Part shown: in pieces, positions 1-5,736 of the stretch
Position numbering within the stretch: position 1 is the stretch's first letter
Layout of the letters: the number at the start of each line of letters is the position of its first letter
DNA from: JBALVT01 sp036961345
GTDB lineage: Bacteria; Pseudomonadota; Gammaproteobacteria; Pseudomonadales; Halieaceae
Assembly: GCA_036961345.1 (NCBI GenBank)
Contig: JBALVT010000170.1
Location: 1-9,243 of the forward strand
Direction: 5' to 3'
Length of the DNA stretch: 9,243 nt
The notes under the pieces: model-generated
Seen by the model: the letters and a program-made list of their open reading frames with translations, nothing else
Database searches by the model: none
What the model was told of the DNA's origin: nothing
Translations under genes and position numbers: made by a program

Positions 1-659
1 AGTCGCCACCCGACGTTCTTGGCCCAGGCCTGGCCACGATTTGACCACCAGGTATATTCGTCCGCCCTTTGATCAATCAGTCGAAACGAGTCTACATACC
101 CCACCTCGTCATACAGGACATCAAGCCAGGCTCTTTCCTCGGGCAAAAATCCGGAATTTTTCTGATTTGGCTTCCAATTCTTTAAATCGATCTCCTTGTG
201 GCAGATATTCCAGTCGGCGCAGATAATATATTCCCGCCGTTTGCGCCGCAGTGCCTTTAGATGATCCATAAAATGATCCATAAAACGGAGTTTTTTCTGG
301 AATACCTCCTCACTGCTTGAACCTGAGGGCAGATACAGGGAAATGACGCTAACCCCCTTGAAATCAACCTGCAGGTAACGTCCCTCGGAATCGGCGGGAT
401 CCCAGCCCAGTGACGAAATCACCTTGTTCGGCTTTGTTTTACTGTATACCGCTGTGCCGCTGTAGCCCTTTTTAATGGCGTCATTATAGTGGCAGTGGTA
501 ACCCTCGGGGTGAAATATGGGGTCTGTGAGCTGGTCCTGTTGCGCCTTGGTCTCCTGTATACACACTACATCTGGCTGCTCCTTGGCCAGCCACTCAAAA
601 AAACCCTTGCGTGCTGCGGCCCGTATTCCATTGGTGTTGCAGGTGATAATTTTCGCCAT
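1..659 (-). CDS. xthA: Exodeoxyribonuclease III (AP endonuclease), 3' end cut by window edge
   Basis: Exonuclease III-family AP endonuclease of base-excision repair: it cleaves DNA 5' of abasic sites and has 3'-5' exonuclease activity. The 219 visible codons, read from ATG 659-657, open with MAKIITCNTNGIRAA, which carries the N8/N10 active-site region. Next come the QETK motif (metal-binding E36), Y109 in SLYLPSG, and D148/N150 in CADWNICH, as expected for this endonuclease/exonuclease/phosphatase fold. The family is about 250-270 residues long, so roughly 40 residues, including the C-terminal catalytic histidine, lie beyond the left edge. A GGAAG Shine-Dalgarno lies 8 nt before the ATG (668-672 on the plus strand). 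The gene is divergent from the marR-type gene. A perfect 12-bp tandem repeat at 261-284 encodes FMDHFMDH. The family is clear; the choice of symbol xthA over exoA is convention. Confidence 0.93.
   Translation of the reverse strand, partial: MAKIITCNTNGIRAAARKGFFEWLAKEQPDVVCIQETKAQQDQLTDPIFHPEGYHCHYNDAIKKGYSGTAVYSKTKPNKVISSLGWDPADSEGRYLQVDFKGVSVISLYLPSGSSSEEVFQKKLRFMDHFMDHLKALRRKRREYIICADWNICHKEIDLKNWKPNQKNSGFLPEERAWLDVLYDEVGYVDSFRLIDQRADEYTWWSNRGQAWAKNVGWR
261..284. repeat. Perfect 12-bp tandem duplication inside xthA
   Basis: The unit ATGATCCATAAA occurs twice head to tail at 261-272 and 273-284 with no mismatch. On the coding (minus) strand it gives FMDH-FMDH at residues 125-132. It is in frame. 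From memory, homologues have a segment of the same length here (FMD, then F, ending in HL), so it probably does not represent extra residues. Confidence 0.85.
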
Positions 660-819
660 TGTCTATACTTCCATTCAGTACTGTTTGAGAAACCAAGGTT
701 GGCGAGTGTACTGGATCTCGGTGCATTGGTTCAAATAGGCGATAAATTGCTTTTTTAGCGGAACCACTGACCGCCTTGCAGTGTCACATTGTATTGATAA
801 AACAAAAACTCGATTTCTG

Positions 820-833
820 TTAGCAGTCGCTAA
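820..833. promoter_or_regulatory. Short dyad TTAGC-N4-GCTAA, candidate operator for the MarR-type regulator
   Basis: TTAGC at 820-824 and GCTAA at 829-833 form a perfect 5-bp inverted repeat with spacer AGTC. It sits 5 nt before the GGAG ribosome binding site of the marR-type gene. MarR-family dimers commonly bind short palindromes overlapping their own promoter or leader, so autoregulation is a reasonable guess. A dyad this short can arise by chance, and it does not share its sequence with the longer palindrome at 1396-1419. Confidence 0.3.
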
Positions 834-838
834 ATTAT

Positions 839-842
839 GGAG
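839..842 (+). promoter_or_regulatory. Ribosome binding site that decides the marR start
   Basis: GGAG lies 6 nt before ATG 849. The in-frame ATG at 837 overlaps this motif and has no purine-rich sequence of its own upstream, so translation most likely starts at 849. Confidence 0.65.
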
Positions 843-848
843 TGCCCA

Positions 849-1373
849 ATGTCTAAAAGTGCCGCCCAAACCAATCAGGAACTAGCTTATAGCTTGTCTA
901 ACAATCTGGTGCGGCTTTTGAAAGAGTTTTCGAAAGATTTTGAGCGTCGGATACTGGCGGAGTTACACCAGCGTGGACACCCACTTATTCGACCCTCGCA
1001 CAGCGCTGTGTTTTCCAATCTCGGCCTGGGCGCTGTCCGCGTAACAGAGCTGGCAGAACGGGCCAGGGTGACCCAGCAGGCTATGGGGAAAATGTTAAAG
1101 GAGTTGGAGCGCATAGGGTATATCGCACGCGATGTTGACGGCACAGATAAACGAGCCCGTGAAATCCGTCTTACCAGCGCAGGAGTCAATCTCATTGATG
1201 AGAGTCTCCGCGCCGTCGAAGAAGTACAAGCGCAGTATGCAGCGAAGATCGGCGAGCAGGAATTACACGACCTCGAACTGGCGCTGCGGTCCGCCGTGGC
1301 CAAGCTAAAACTGAACTACCTACCTGAATCCTGGGCAGAACCTGCCCTTCCCCGACCCAAGTTGCTTGTATAG
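849..1373 (+). CDS. MarR-family winged-helix transcriptional regulator
   Basis: 174-residue protein with one MarR domain. Residues about 12-42 form the N-terminal dimerisation helix. Residues about 50-60 lead into the helix-turn-helix, about 64-90 (VTELAERARVTQQAMGKMLK, then LERIGYI). The beta wing follows at about 93-108 with the family pattern DGTDKRAREIRLT, and a C-terminal helix closes the dimer interface. MarR proteins are dimeric, usually repress, and often release DNA on binding phenolic, aromatic or acyl-CoA ligands. The start at 849 is preferred over the in-frame ATG at 837 because of the GGAG at 839-842. The gene lies 63 bp upstream of the acyl-CoA ligase on the same strand, with dyads at 820-833 and 1396-1419, so control of itself and of the ligase is likely but inferred. 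The ligand is unknown. Confidence 0.9.
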   Translation: MSKSAAQTNQELAYSLSNNLVRLLKEFSKDFERRILAELHQRGHPLIRPSHSAVFSNLGLGAVRVTELAERARVTQQAMGKMLKELERIGYIARDVDGTDKRAREIRLTSAGVNLIDESLRAVEEVQAQYAAKIGEQELHDLELALRSAVAKLKLNYLPESWAEPALPRPKLLV

Positions 1374-1395
1374 TTAGGCTCGCGCCGTGGTAATC

Positions 1396-1419
1396 TAGGC
1401 CTCTTTCGAAAATGGCCTA
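1396..1419. promoter_or_regulatory. 24-bp imperfect palindrome upstream of the acyl-CoA ligase, candidate operator
   Basis: TAGGCC (1396-1401) is matched by GGCCTA (1414-1419), and the centre is the perfect palindrome TTTCGAAA (1404-1411). Only two symmetric pairs fail (1402/1413 and 1403/1412), so 10 of 12 pairs are complementary about the centre 1407/1408. It ends 7 nt before the ligase GGAG. The size suits a dimeric regulator such as the adjacent MarR protein. As RNA it could form a 6-bp stem with a 12-nt loop, but no U-tract follows, so a terminator is unlikely. Confidence 0.5.
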
Positions 1420-1426
1420 CCGCTTC

Positions 1427-1430
1427 GGAG
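1427..1430 (+). promoter_or_regulatory. Ribosome binding site supporting the GTG start of the ligase
   Basis: GGAG lies 6 nt before GTG 1437. No in-frame ATG is nearby and the first downstream Met is far inside the conserved region, so GTG is the start. Confidence 0.7.
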
Positions 1431-1436
1431 CGTTGT

Positions 1437-3137
1437 GTGACTGATACCGCTGATATTATTCAAAAACTTAACGCTGCCCAGCAGCAATTAACTGGGGCTG
1501 AGGCTCCCTTTGAGATAGAGCTGCGGCAGATCAATGGCGTTGAACTGCGCACATACAAGACTGCCCCTGTCACGCTTCGGGATGCGCTGGCGCAGGGGCG
1601 CACTCACTCCGATAAAACGTTCGTGACCTTTGGTGATGAACGTTACTCTTTTGACGAATTTTTTCAGGCGGTTGACCGGGCTGGGAATCACATGGCGACA
1701 CATTTTGGTATTGCCAAGGGCGATAGAGTGGCGATTGCAATGCGCAATTATCCCGAGTGGATGATGGCCTTTGTCGCGGTGGTGTCGATTGGTGCGGTGG
1801 TTGTGCCTCTCAATAGTTGGGGGCAAGCTGATGAACTGGAATACGCTTTGCAGGATGCGGGCGCAAAACTGCTGTTTTGCGATCAACAACGGGCTGATTA
1901 TATTGCGGATCGTCTGGAGTCGCTCGATTGTGCGGCTGTCATAGCAAAGGCCGAAGGCGACCCCACTAATCCGTTGATATCCAGCTGGGAATCTACCCAA
2001 TTGGGCCCGGCGGAGCTGCCCGACGTAGATATCAGCAGTGGCGACCTCGCTATGATTATGTATACCTCAGGAACCACTGGAAATCCCAAAGGTGCAGCTT
2101 CGACCAATTTTAATGTCTGTCAGGCGCTGTTCAATTTTGAAGTTCATTCCTATATATCCGCTATGGCCAACCCTGAAACCATCGAGAAAATGATGGCAAG
2201 CGGTTTTGAGCCTTCTACTTTGCTGAGCGTTCCGTTGTTCCATGTTTCCGGTTGTTATGCGGTTTTCATGCTCAATTTACGCGGCGGGCGAAAGACATCG
2301 ATACTGTATAAATGGAATCCGGAAGATGCATTAAAAGTTATCGAGAAAGAGCGCATCACCATTTTTACCGGTGTGCCCACCATGACCATGTCATTATTGG
2401 AATCGCCATTTTTCGAAAAAACCGATACCAGCAGTCTCTACAATTTGGGTGCTGGTGGCACCGCATGTCCGCCCCACCTGAAGGACCTGATTTACGGGAA
2501 AATCCCGCACGCCTATCCCGGTACCGGTTATGGCATGACTGAAACCAACGCGACCTGCGCTTCTGGTACTGGCGAAGCGTTTCGGCTCCGGCCTGGCTCC
2601 GCGGGTACACTCTCTCCCATTGTTGAGTGCAAAAGCGTGGATGAAAACGGCAATGATCTTCCGCGCGGTGAGAGCGGTGAACTGTATGTTAGAAGTCCGG
2701 CCAATGTTCAGCAGTACTGGAATTTGCCAGAGGCAACCGCCGAGACATTTAAAGACGGTTGGGTTGCAACTGGCGATGTTGGTTATGTAGATGAAGACGG
2801 TTTTTTATACATCGTCGACAGAATAAAGGACATGGTTATTCGCGGTGGTGAGAATATTTATCCGATTGAAATAGAGGGTATTTTGTTAACCCACCCCAGG
2901 GTGCAAGAGGCTGCTGTATACGGTGTGCCGCACGATAAATTGGGTGAAGAGCTTGCTGCCACTGTTTATGTTGAAGGCGCCTGCACGCAAACAGAAATAA
3001 CTGAGTTTGTTGCCGGACAGCTTGCCAGTTTTAAAGTGCCTGCTTATGTCACCGTCTCGCCGGAGCCTCTGGCCAAAAATGCTGCTGGTAAGCTATTGAA
3101 AAAAACCATTCGGCAAGACTATCTGTCCATGTTGTAG
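1437..3137 (+). CDS. Acyl-CoA ligase (class I adenylate-forming, ANL superfamily)
   Basis: 566-residue AMP-dependent ligase that activates a carboxylic acid to an acyl-adenylate and then to its CoA thioester in the cytoplasm. All core motifs are present: phosphate-binding loop YTSGTTGNPKG (209-219), YGMTETNAT (365-373), ATGD with D447, hinge and CoA-binding region DRIKDMVIRGGENIYP (461-476), and catalytic K552 in KNAAGKLLKK. An N-terminal extension of about 45 residues precedes the usual start of the domain. The GTG start is set by GGAG at 1427-1430. Substrate cannot be assigned: fatty, aromatic (4-coumarate-like) and steroid-side-chain ligases share these motifs. It probably belongs to one transcript with the marR-type gene, and a palindrome in front suggests separate control as well. 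It converges on the SnoaL-like gene with 19 bp between stop codons and no visible terminator. General function is secure, chain specificity is not. Confidence 0.93.
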   Translation: MTDTADIIQKLNAAQQQLTGAEAPFEIELRQINGVELRTYKTAPVTLRDALAQGRTHSDKTFVTFGDERYSFDEFFQAVDRAGNHMATHFGIAKGDRVAIAMRNYPEWMMAFVAVVSIGAVVVPLNSWGQADELEYALQDAGAKLLFCDQQRADYIADRLESLDCAAVIAKAEGDPTNPLISSWESTQLGPAELPDVDISSGDLAMIMYTSGTTGNPKGAASTNFNVCQALFNFEVHSYISAMANPETIEKMMASGFEPSTLLSVPLFHVSGCYAVFMLNLRGGRKTSILYKWNPEDALKVIEKERITIFTGVPTMTMSLLESPFFEKTDTSSLYNLGAGGTACPPHLKDLIYGKIPHAYPGTGYGMTETNATCASGTGEAFRLRPGSAGTLSPIVECKSVDENGNDLPRGESGELYVRSPANVQQYWNLPEATAETFKDGWVATGDVGYVDEDGFLYIVDRIKDMVIRGGENIYPIEIEGILLTHPRVQEAAVYGVPHDKLGEELAATVYVEGACTQTEITEFVAGQLASFKVPAYVTVSPEPLAKNAAGKLLKKTIRQDYLSML

Positions 3138-3156
3138 GGTAATTGACACGGAATTC

Positions 3157-3609
3157 CTACAGATTCATGAAATCCGGTGTGTTAAATACCCAGCTGCGTT
3201 CTTCTACTCGCCGGCACATGCGCCAGCCATCGGCTGTGCGCCGGTATTCATCGACGTACCACAAACCAATAAAATAGGTTTGAGTGCTACCTTCCCCGAT
3301 AGTCATTTCCATGGGGTTAAAACACATCACCCTGGCCGCTGCCAGATCGCCATTCAGCGTTATCTGAATATTCGCGTTAAGGTGCTGAGAATTTGGAAAC
3401 AGCTCATTGGTTACCGCGGACTTAAGAAAACCAATGGTTTCGTCTACATCACCCACAGTGCCGCCAAATACGCTGTAGTCGATATGGGCGTCCTCGGTAA
3501 ATACCGTTGTGCGCAAATCATCAAACAGTTTTTGGTCTATCAAGTGGGAGTAGTGAAATATTAAATCCTGTATTTCGAAGCGGTCAGATAATTCTTGTTG
3601 AGAAAGCAT
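3157..3609 (-). CDS. SnoaL/NTF2-like domain protein
   Basis: 150-residue single-domain protein of the NTF2-like superfamily (SnoaL_4 type), a cone-shaped alpha+beta barrel used by small cyclases, dehydratases and isomerases and by aromatic dioxygenase beta subunits. The typical N-terminal helix pattern is present (FEIQDLIFHYSHLIDQKLFD, residues 11-30), followed by TEDAHIDYS, and the domain ends in the usual strand pair around GLWYVDEYRR and DGWRMCRRVEERSW. No signal peptide or membrane segment is seen, so it is probably cytoplasmic. An AGGAG lies 6 nt before the ATG (complement of 3616-3620). Its start follows the amidohydrolase-like stop by only 17 nt, so the two are co-transcribed. This pairing suggests a role on the same intermediate. 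No reaction can be assigned; catalytic residues vary between families of this fold. Confidence 0.85.
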   Translation of the reverse strand: MLSQQELSDRFEIQDLIFHYSHLIDQKLFDDLRTTVFTEDAHIDYSVFGGTVGDVDETIGFLKSAVTNELFPNSQHLNANIQITLNGDLAAARVMCFNPMEMTIGEGSTQTYFIGLWYVDEYRRTADGWRMCRRVEERSWVFNTPDFMNL

Positions 3610-3626
3610 GGGAAGCTCCTGAATTG

Positions 3627-4499
3627 TTATTTATCGAGTTTGAACACGCGAATGGCATTTTCACGCAGAAATTTCGGCCATACCTCATCCCGAAAAGCTA
3701 CGTTGGGCATCTCGGAAAAAATACGGTCCAGGGACAAACCCATTGGGAAATATCCGGCATACATTATCTGATCAGCACCGCGTTTATTGGCGAAGTTAAC
3801 GATATCCTCGGGGTAGTGTTTGGGTGCAAAGGCACTTGTAGAATAGTACAAATTGGGATATTTGAGCATCATTTTGCAGGCCAGTTCAGTCCACGGTTCA
3901 CAGCCGTGACGTGTGACCACGCGCAATTCAGGGAAGAACCATAATACTTCGTCCAGCAATTCCATTTTCTGCGGCCCCATTGGCACTCGAGGGCCTGGCA
4001 CACCCATGCAAGGGCAGAACGGGATATCCAGTTCAACCAGTTTGCCGTAGATGGGGTACCACTTTTTGTCGTTGACCGGCACTGGCGGACAGATCATTGC
4101 GGGCGCTGCGGTAACGGCCTTAATGTCGAACTCTTCATGCATCGCCACAATCGTGCGCACTTCTTCCATGCCATTGTTGGCATTGGCTTCGTAGGAGCCA
4201 AAAAAGCGGTCTGGATGCCGGCGCAAAGCTTCGGCGTTAACGTCGCCAAACTTGCCCACACCAATCATGGCCCGCTCGATATTGTGTTTGTCCATCTGCG
4301 TTAGAGTATAGGCGATGTAGTCATCCTGTTTACCGGTATCAGGAATGTCCTTAAACATGTATTGCGCCGGCATTTTAAACATCTCGTGGCTTTCTTTATC
4401 CATGAGCATGGGTTTAATCCAATCGTAAAACTGACTGCTGTCCTCGCCAGGGACGGACAGCATCAGGTCTATAATTTTTACATCTTCGGGCATTGGCAC
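3627..4499 (-). CDS. Amidohydrolase-2-like (COG2159) TIM-barrel protein lacking most metal ligands
   Basis: 290-residue protein with the amidohydrolase-related (Amidohydro_2) layout. The N-terminal strand is KIIDLMLSV (8-16), with RRHPDRFFGSYEANANN (93-109) in the middle, RVVTRHGCEPW (193-203), and a C-terminal RGADQIMYAGYFP (240-252) ending in WPKFLRENAIRVFKL. Enzymes of this superfamily usually have DxHxH in the first strand, further His ligands, and an Asp in the last strand (often GSDYP). Here the first motif reads D11-L-M-L-S, a His position in a middle strand reads PFCPCMG (160-166), and the last reads YAGYFP, so only H198 is obviously kept. It may be an unusual decarboxylase or hydratase, or a non-catalytic paralogue. 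GTG 4499 is chosen over ATG 4493 because of Shine-Dalgarno spacing. First gene of a pair with the SnoaL-like gene; no signal peptide. Confidence 0.85.
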   Translation of the reverse strand: MPMPEDVKIIDLMLSVPGEDSSQFYDWIKPMLMDKESHEMFKMPAQYMFKDIPDTGKQDDYIAYTLTQMDKHNIERAMIGVGKFGDVNAEALRRHPDRFFGSYEANANNGMEEVRTIVAMHEEFDIKAVTAAPAMICPPVPVNDKKWYPIYGKLVELDIPFCPCMGVPGPRVPMGPQKMELLDEVLWFFPELRVVTRHGCEPWTELACKMMLKYPNLYYSTSAFAPKHYPEDIVNFANKRGADQIMYAGYFPMGLSLDRIFSEMPNVAFRDEVWPKFLRENAIRVFKLDK

Positions 4500-4507
4500 T
4501 ATAGATA

Positions 4508-4515
4508 CTCCTCCT
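4508..4515 (-). promoter_or_regulatory. Strong ribosome binding site of the amidohydrolase-like gene
   Basis: Read on the minus strand this is AGGAGGAG, ending 8 nt before GTG 4499 and 14 nt before the alternative ATG 4493. The spacing favours the GTG. Confidence 0.7.
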
Positions 4516-4555
4516 GGAACAATTGAAACGAAGTTAACTGCGTGCTAGTGACGTT

Positions 4556-4591
4556 CGTTCAAGCATGACAGGAATTCGGTGGGCTTGAACG
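4556..4591. repeat. 9-bp perfect inverted repeat with 18-nt spacer, possible operator
   Basis: CGTTCAAGC at 4556-4564 and GCTTGAACG at 4583-4591 are exact reverse complements separated by 18 bases. No T-run follows on either strand (minus continues AACGTCACT, plus continues CTAACCTAG), so it is not a canonical intrinsic terminator. It lies 57-92 bp before the amidohydrolase-like start, where a regulator could bind. No regulator gene is adjacent apart from the distant MarR-type gene. Confidence 0.6.
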
Positions 4592-4644
4592 CTAACCTAG
4601 AAAAACCGTAAATAGTTAAATATAAGCCATTGAAATTACTGGAT

Positions 4645-5736
4645 TTATACCTGTATAGGGATGTCGTCCAGGGGCTCATGCCGCTTCTCGCGCAGTCGCA
4701 AGGGCAAAGTCTCGTCCACTGAGCTGTAACGGTAGTGCCCCACCTGGTCTTCTTCTCGGGCAAGCTGGCCCCGCTGATGAAGATAATTTAGATGTGCAAC
4801 GCACTCCCCCATGGCTAAACCTATATGGCTAGGGTCAAGCTTGCGCTTAAACAATACTGGCAGAAGTTCAAAAGCCGTCGGCGTTTTATGCACGCAGGCC
4901 TGCTCAATCGCTAACAAGTGCTCCTTGTGATGCTCTATCAGTACTCTGAGGCGCTCGTGCAAACCATAAAATGGCGTGTTGTGTGCAGGGAGAACCAACG
5001 CATCATTGGGCAGGGTTTCAATAAAGTGCTCGTGAGATTCAAGCCATTCCTTTAACGGATTGGCCTCTGGCTCGTTGCCCGACACGCTGACATTGGAGGT
5101 GATTCTGGGAATCACCTGATCTCCCGAAATTAAAACATTGAGTGAGTCACTGTATAAACAAGCGTGTTCAGGCGAGTGGCCGCTGCCCACAGCAATGCGC
5201 CAGCGATTGCCATTAATGGTTAGTGTATCGCCATCGAGCAAACGGTGAAAAGCGCCCGGCATTGGCGTAACAACGGAACCGAATCCGCCAAAATGTTGTT
5301 TGTATTGTTCTATTTGTTCTTCTGTAAACCCTGATCGGCGCAAGTGCTGCGCTGAGGTCCAGCTAAAATCTTCCTTGCGCAGACTGCTGTAGGACCGTCC
5401 GCTTAAATACTCACCGCGTGTCATATACAGTGGTACGCGCCATTTTTCACACAACCAGCCGGCCATACCAATATGGTCGGGATGCATATGGGTACACACT
5501 ACTGCTTTTATCGGTTTGTCGCCCAGGCAGTTGGCGAAGATTTTTTCCCATAGCTCCTGTGTAGGATCGATCGCAATGCCAGTATCGATAATCCACCAGC
5601 CGTCCACATCCTCGAGCAGATAGAGGTTTATATGGTCTAGCGCCATGGGCAACGGCATTTGCAGCCACAGTATGCCCGGCATGATTTCAGTGGTTTTGCC
5701 GTGCTTGGGCACATCTTCAAAAGGATAACGTAGCAT
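4645..5736 (-). CDS. Metallo-beta-lactamase-fold hydrolase with C-terminal extension
   Basis: 363-residue MBL-fold protein with a complete dinuclear metal site: THMHPDH gives H83, H85, D87 and H88; H187 is in GSGHSPEH; D206 is in ISGDQVI; and H252 is in LPAHNTP. Residues about 17-255 form the lactamase-like alpha-beta/beta-alpha fold. Residues about 260-345 are helical and end in a winged-helix-like stretch (HLNYLHQRGQLAREE), as in LACTB2-like proteins. Such enzymes hydrolyse thioesters, lactones, esters or phosphodiesters; the substrate here is unknown and antibiotic resistance is not implied. There is no signal peptide. Its ATG overlaps the stop of the molybdopterin subunit by one base (TAATG), with GAGG 8 nt upstream inside that gene, so translation is probably coupled. 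This suggests that it processes the product of the molybdenum hydroxylase. Confidence 0.92.
   Translation of the reverse strand: MLRYPFEDVPKHGKTTEIMPGILWLQMPLPMALDHINLYLLEDVDGWWIIDTGIAIDPTQELWEKIFANCLGDKPIKAVVCTHMHPDHIGMAGWLCEKWRVPLYMTRGEYLSGRSYSSLRKEDFSWTSAQHLRRSGFTEEQIEQYKQHFGGFGSVVTPMPGAFHRLLDGDTLTINGNRWRIAVGSGHSPEHACLYSDSLNVLISGDQVIPRITSNVSVSGNEPEANPLKEWLESHEHFIETLPNDALVLPAHNTPFYGLHERLRVLIEHHKEHLLAIEQACVHKTPTAFELLPVLFKRKLDPSHIGLAMGECVAHLNYLHQRGQLAREEDQVGHYRYSSVDETLPLRLREKRHEPLDDIPIQV

Larger units (their letters stand above)
660..848. other. Divergent intergenic region xthA / marR
   Basis: This 189-bp spacer between two divergent starts must hold promoters for both genes. It is AT-rich in the middle (about 740-760 and 790-815). 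I found no hexamer pair close enough to the sigma-70 consensus at a 16-18 bp spacing to place a promoter with confidence. TTGCAG at 777-782 followed by the AT-rich GATAAAA stretch near 796 is the nearest candidate for the plus strand, but its spacing is short. The clearest ordered element is the dyad at 820-833, listed separately. Open frames on either strand here show no protein-like composition. Confidence 0.6.
4500..4644. other. Intergenic region between the MBL gene and the amidohydrolase-like gene
   Basis: This 145-bp gap separates two same-strand genes and should carry the promoter of the amidohydrolase/SnoaL pair. It holds an AT-rich patch at about 4602-4632, an inverted repeat at 4556-4591 and a strong Shine-Dalgarno at 4508-4515. 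On the minus strand TTGAAC (4562-4557) followed 18 nt later by GTTAAC (4538-4533) is a weak -35/-10 candidate that would overlap the repeat. No intrinsic terminator with a T-tract was found after the MBL stop. Confidence 0.55.

Noticed and set aside
489..758. Plus-strand open frames of 73-89 codons over the xthA start
   Set aside because: They are antisense to the well-supported exonuclease III gene and have no recognisable protein composition.
675..869. Minus-strand 64-codon frame across the xthA-marR spacer
   Set aside because: No ribosome site or family resemblance; it overlaps the marR start and would occupy the whole promoter region.
887..1303. Minus-strand 138-codon frame opposite the MarR gene
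   Set aside because: Ser/Arg-rich antisense shadow of a clear MarR domain.
1488..2000. Minus-strand 170-codon frame opposite the ligase
   Set aside because: Antisense to the conserved ligase; no domain pattern seen.
3150..3157. GGAATTCC palindrome between the convergent genes
   Set aside because: Eight bases with no spacer or T-run; expected by chance and not a terminator.
3224..3236. CAGCC-ATC-GGCTG hairpin as ligase terminator
   Set aside because: Lies within the SnoaL-like coding sequence, in codons for the conserved GWR region, and no T-tract follows on either strand.
3507..3944. Plus-strand 145-codon frame
   Set aside because: Antisense to both the SnoaL-like and amidohydrolase-like genes, which have family motifs and ribosome sites.
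4556..4591. Inverted repeat as intrinsic terminator of the MBL transcript
   Set aside because: The loop is long and neither strand has a T-tract after the stem.
4545..4763. Minus-strand 72-codon frame running out of the MBL gene into the gap
   Set aside because: Starts inside the MBL gene in another frame; no ribosome site or recognisable composition.
4645..5736. MBL protein as an antibiotic-resistance beta-lactamase
   Set aside because: No signal peptide, a C-terminal extension typical of other MBL hydrolases, and coupling to a molybdenum hydroxylase all argue against it.
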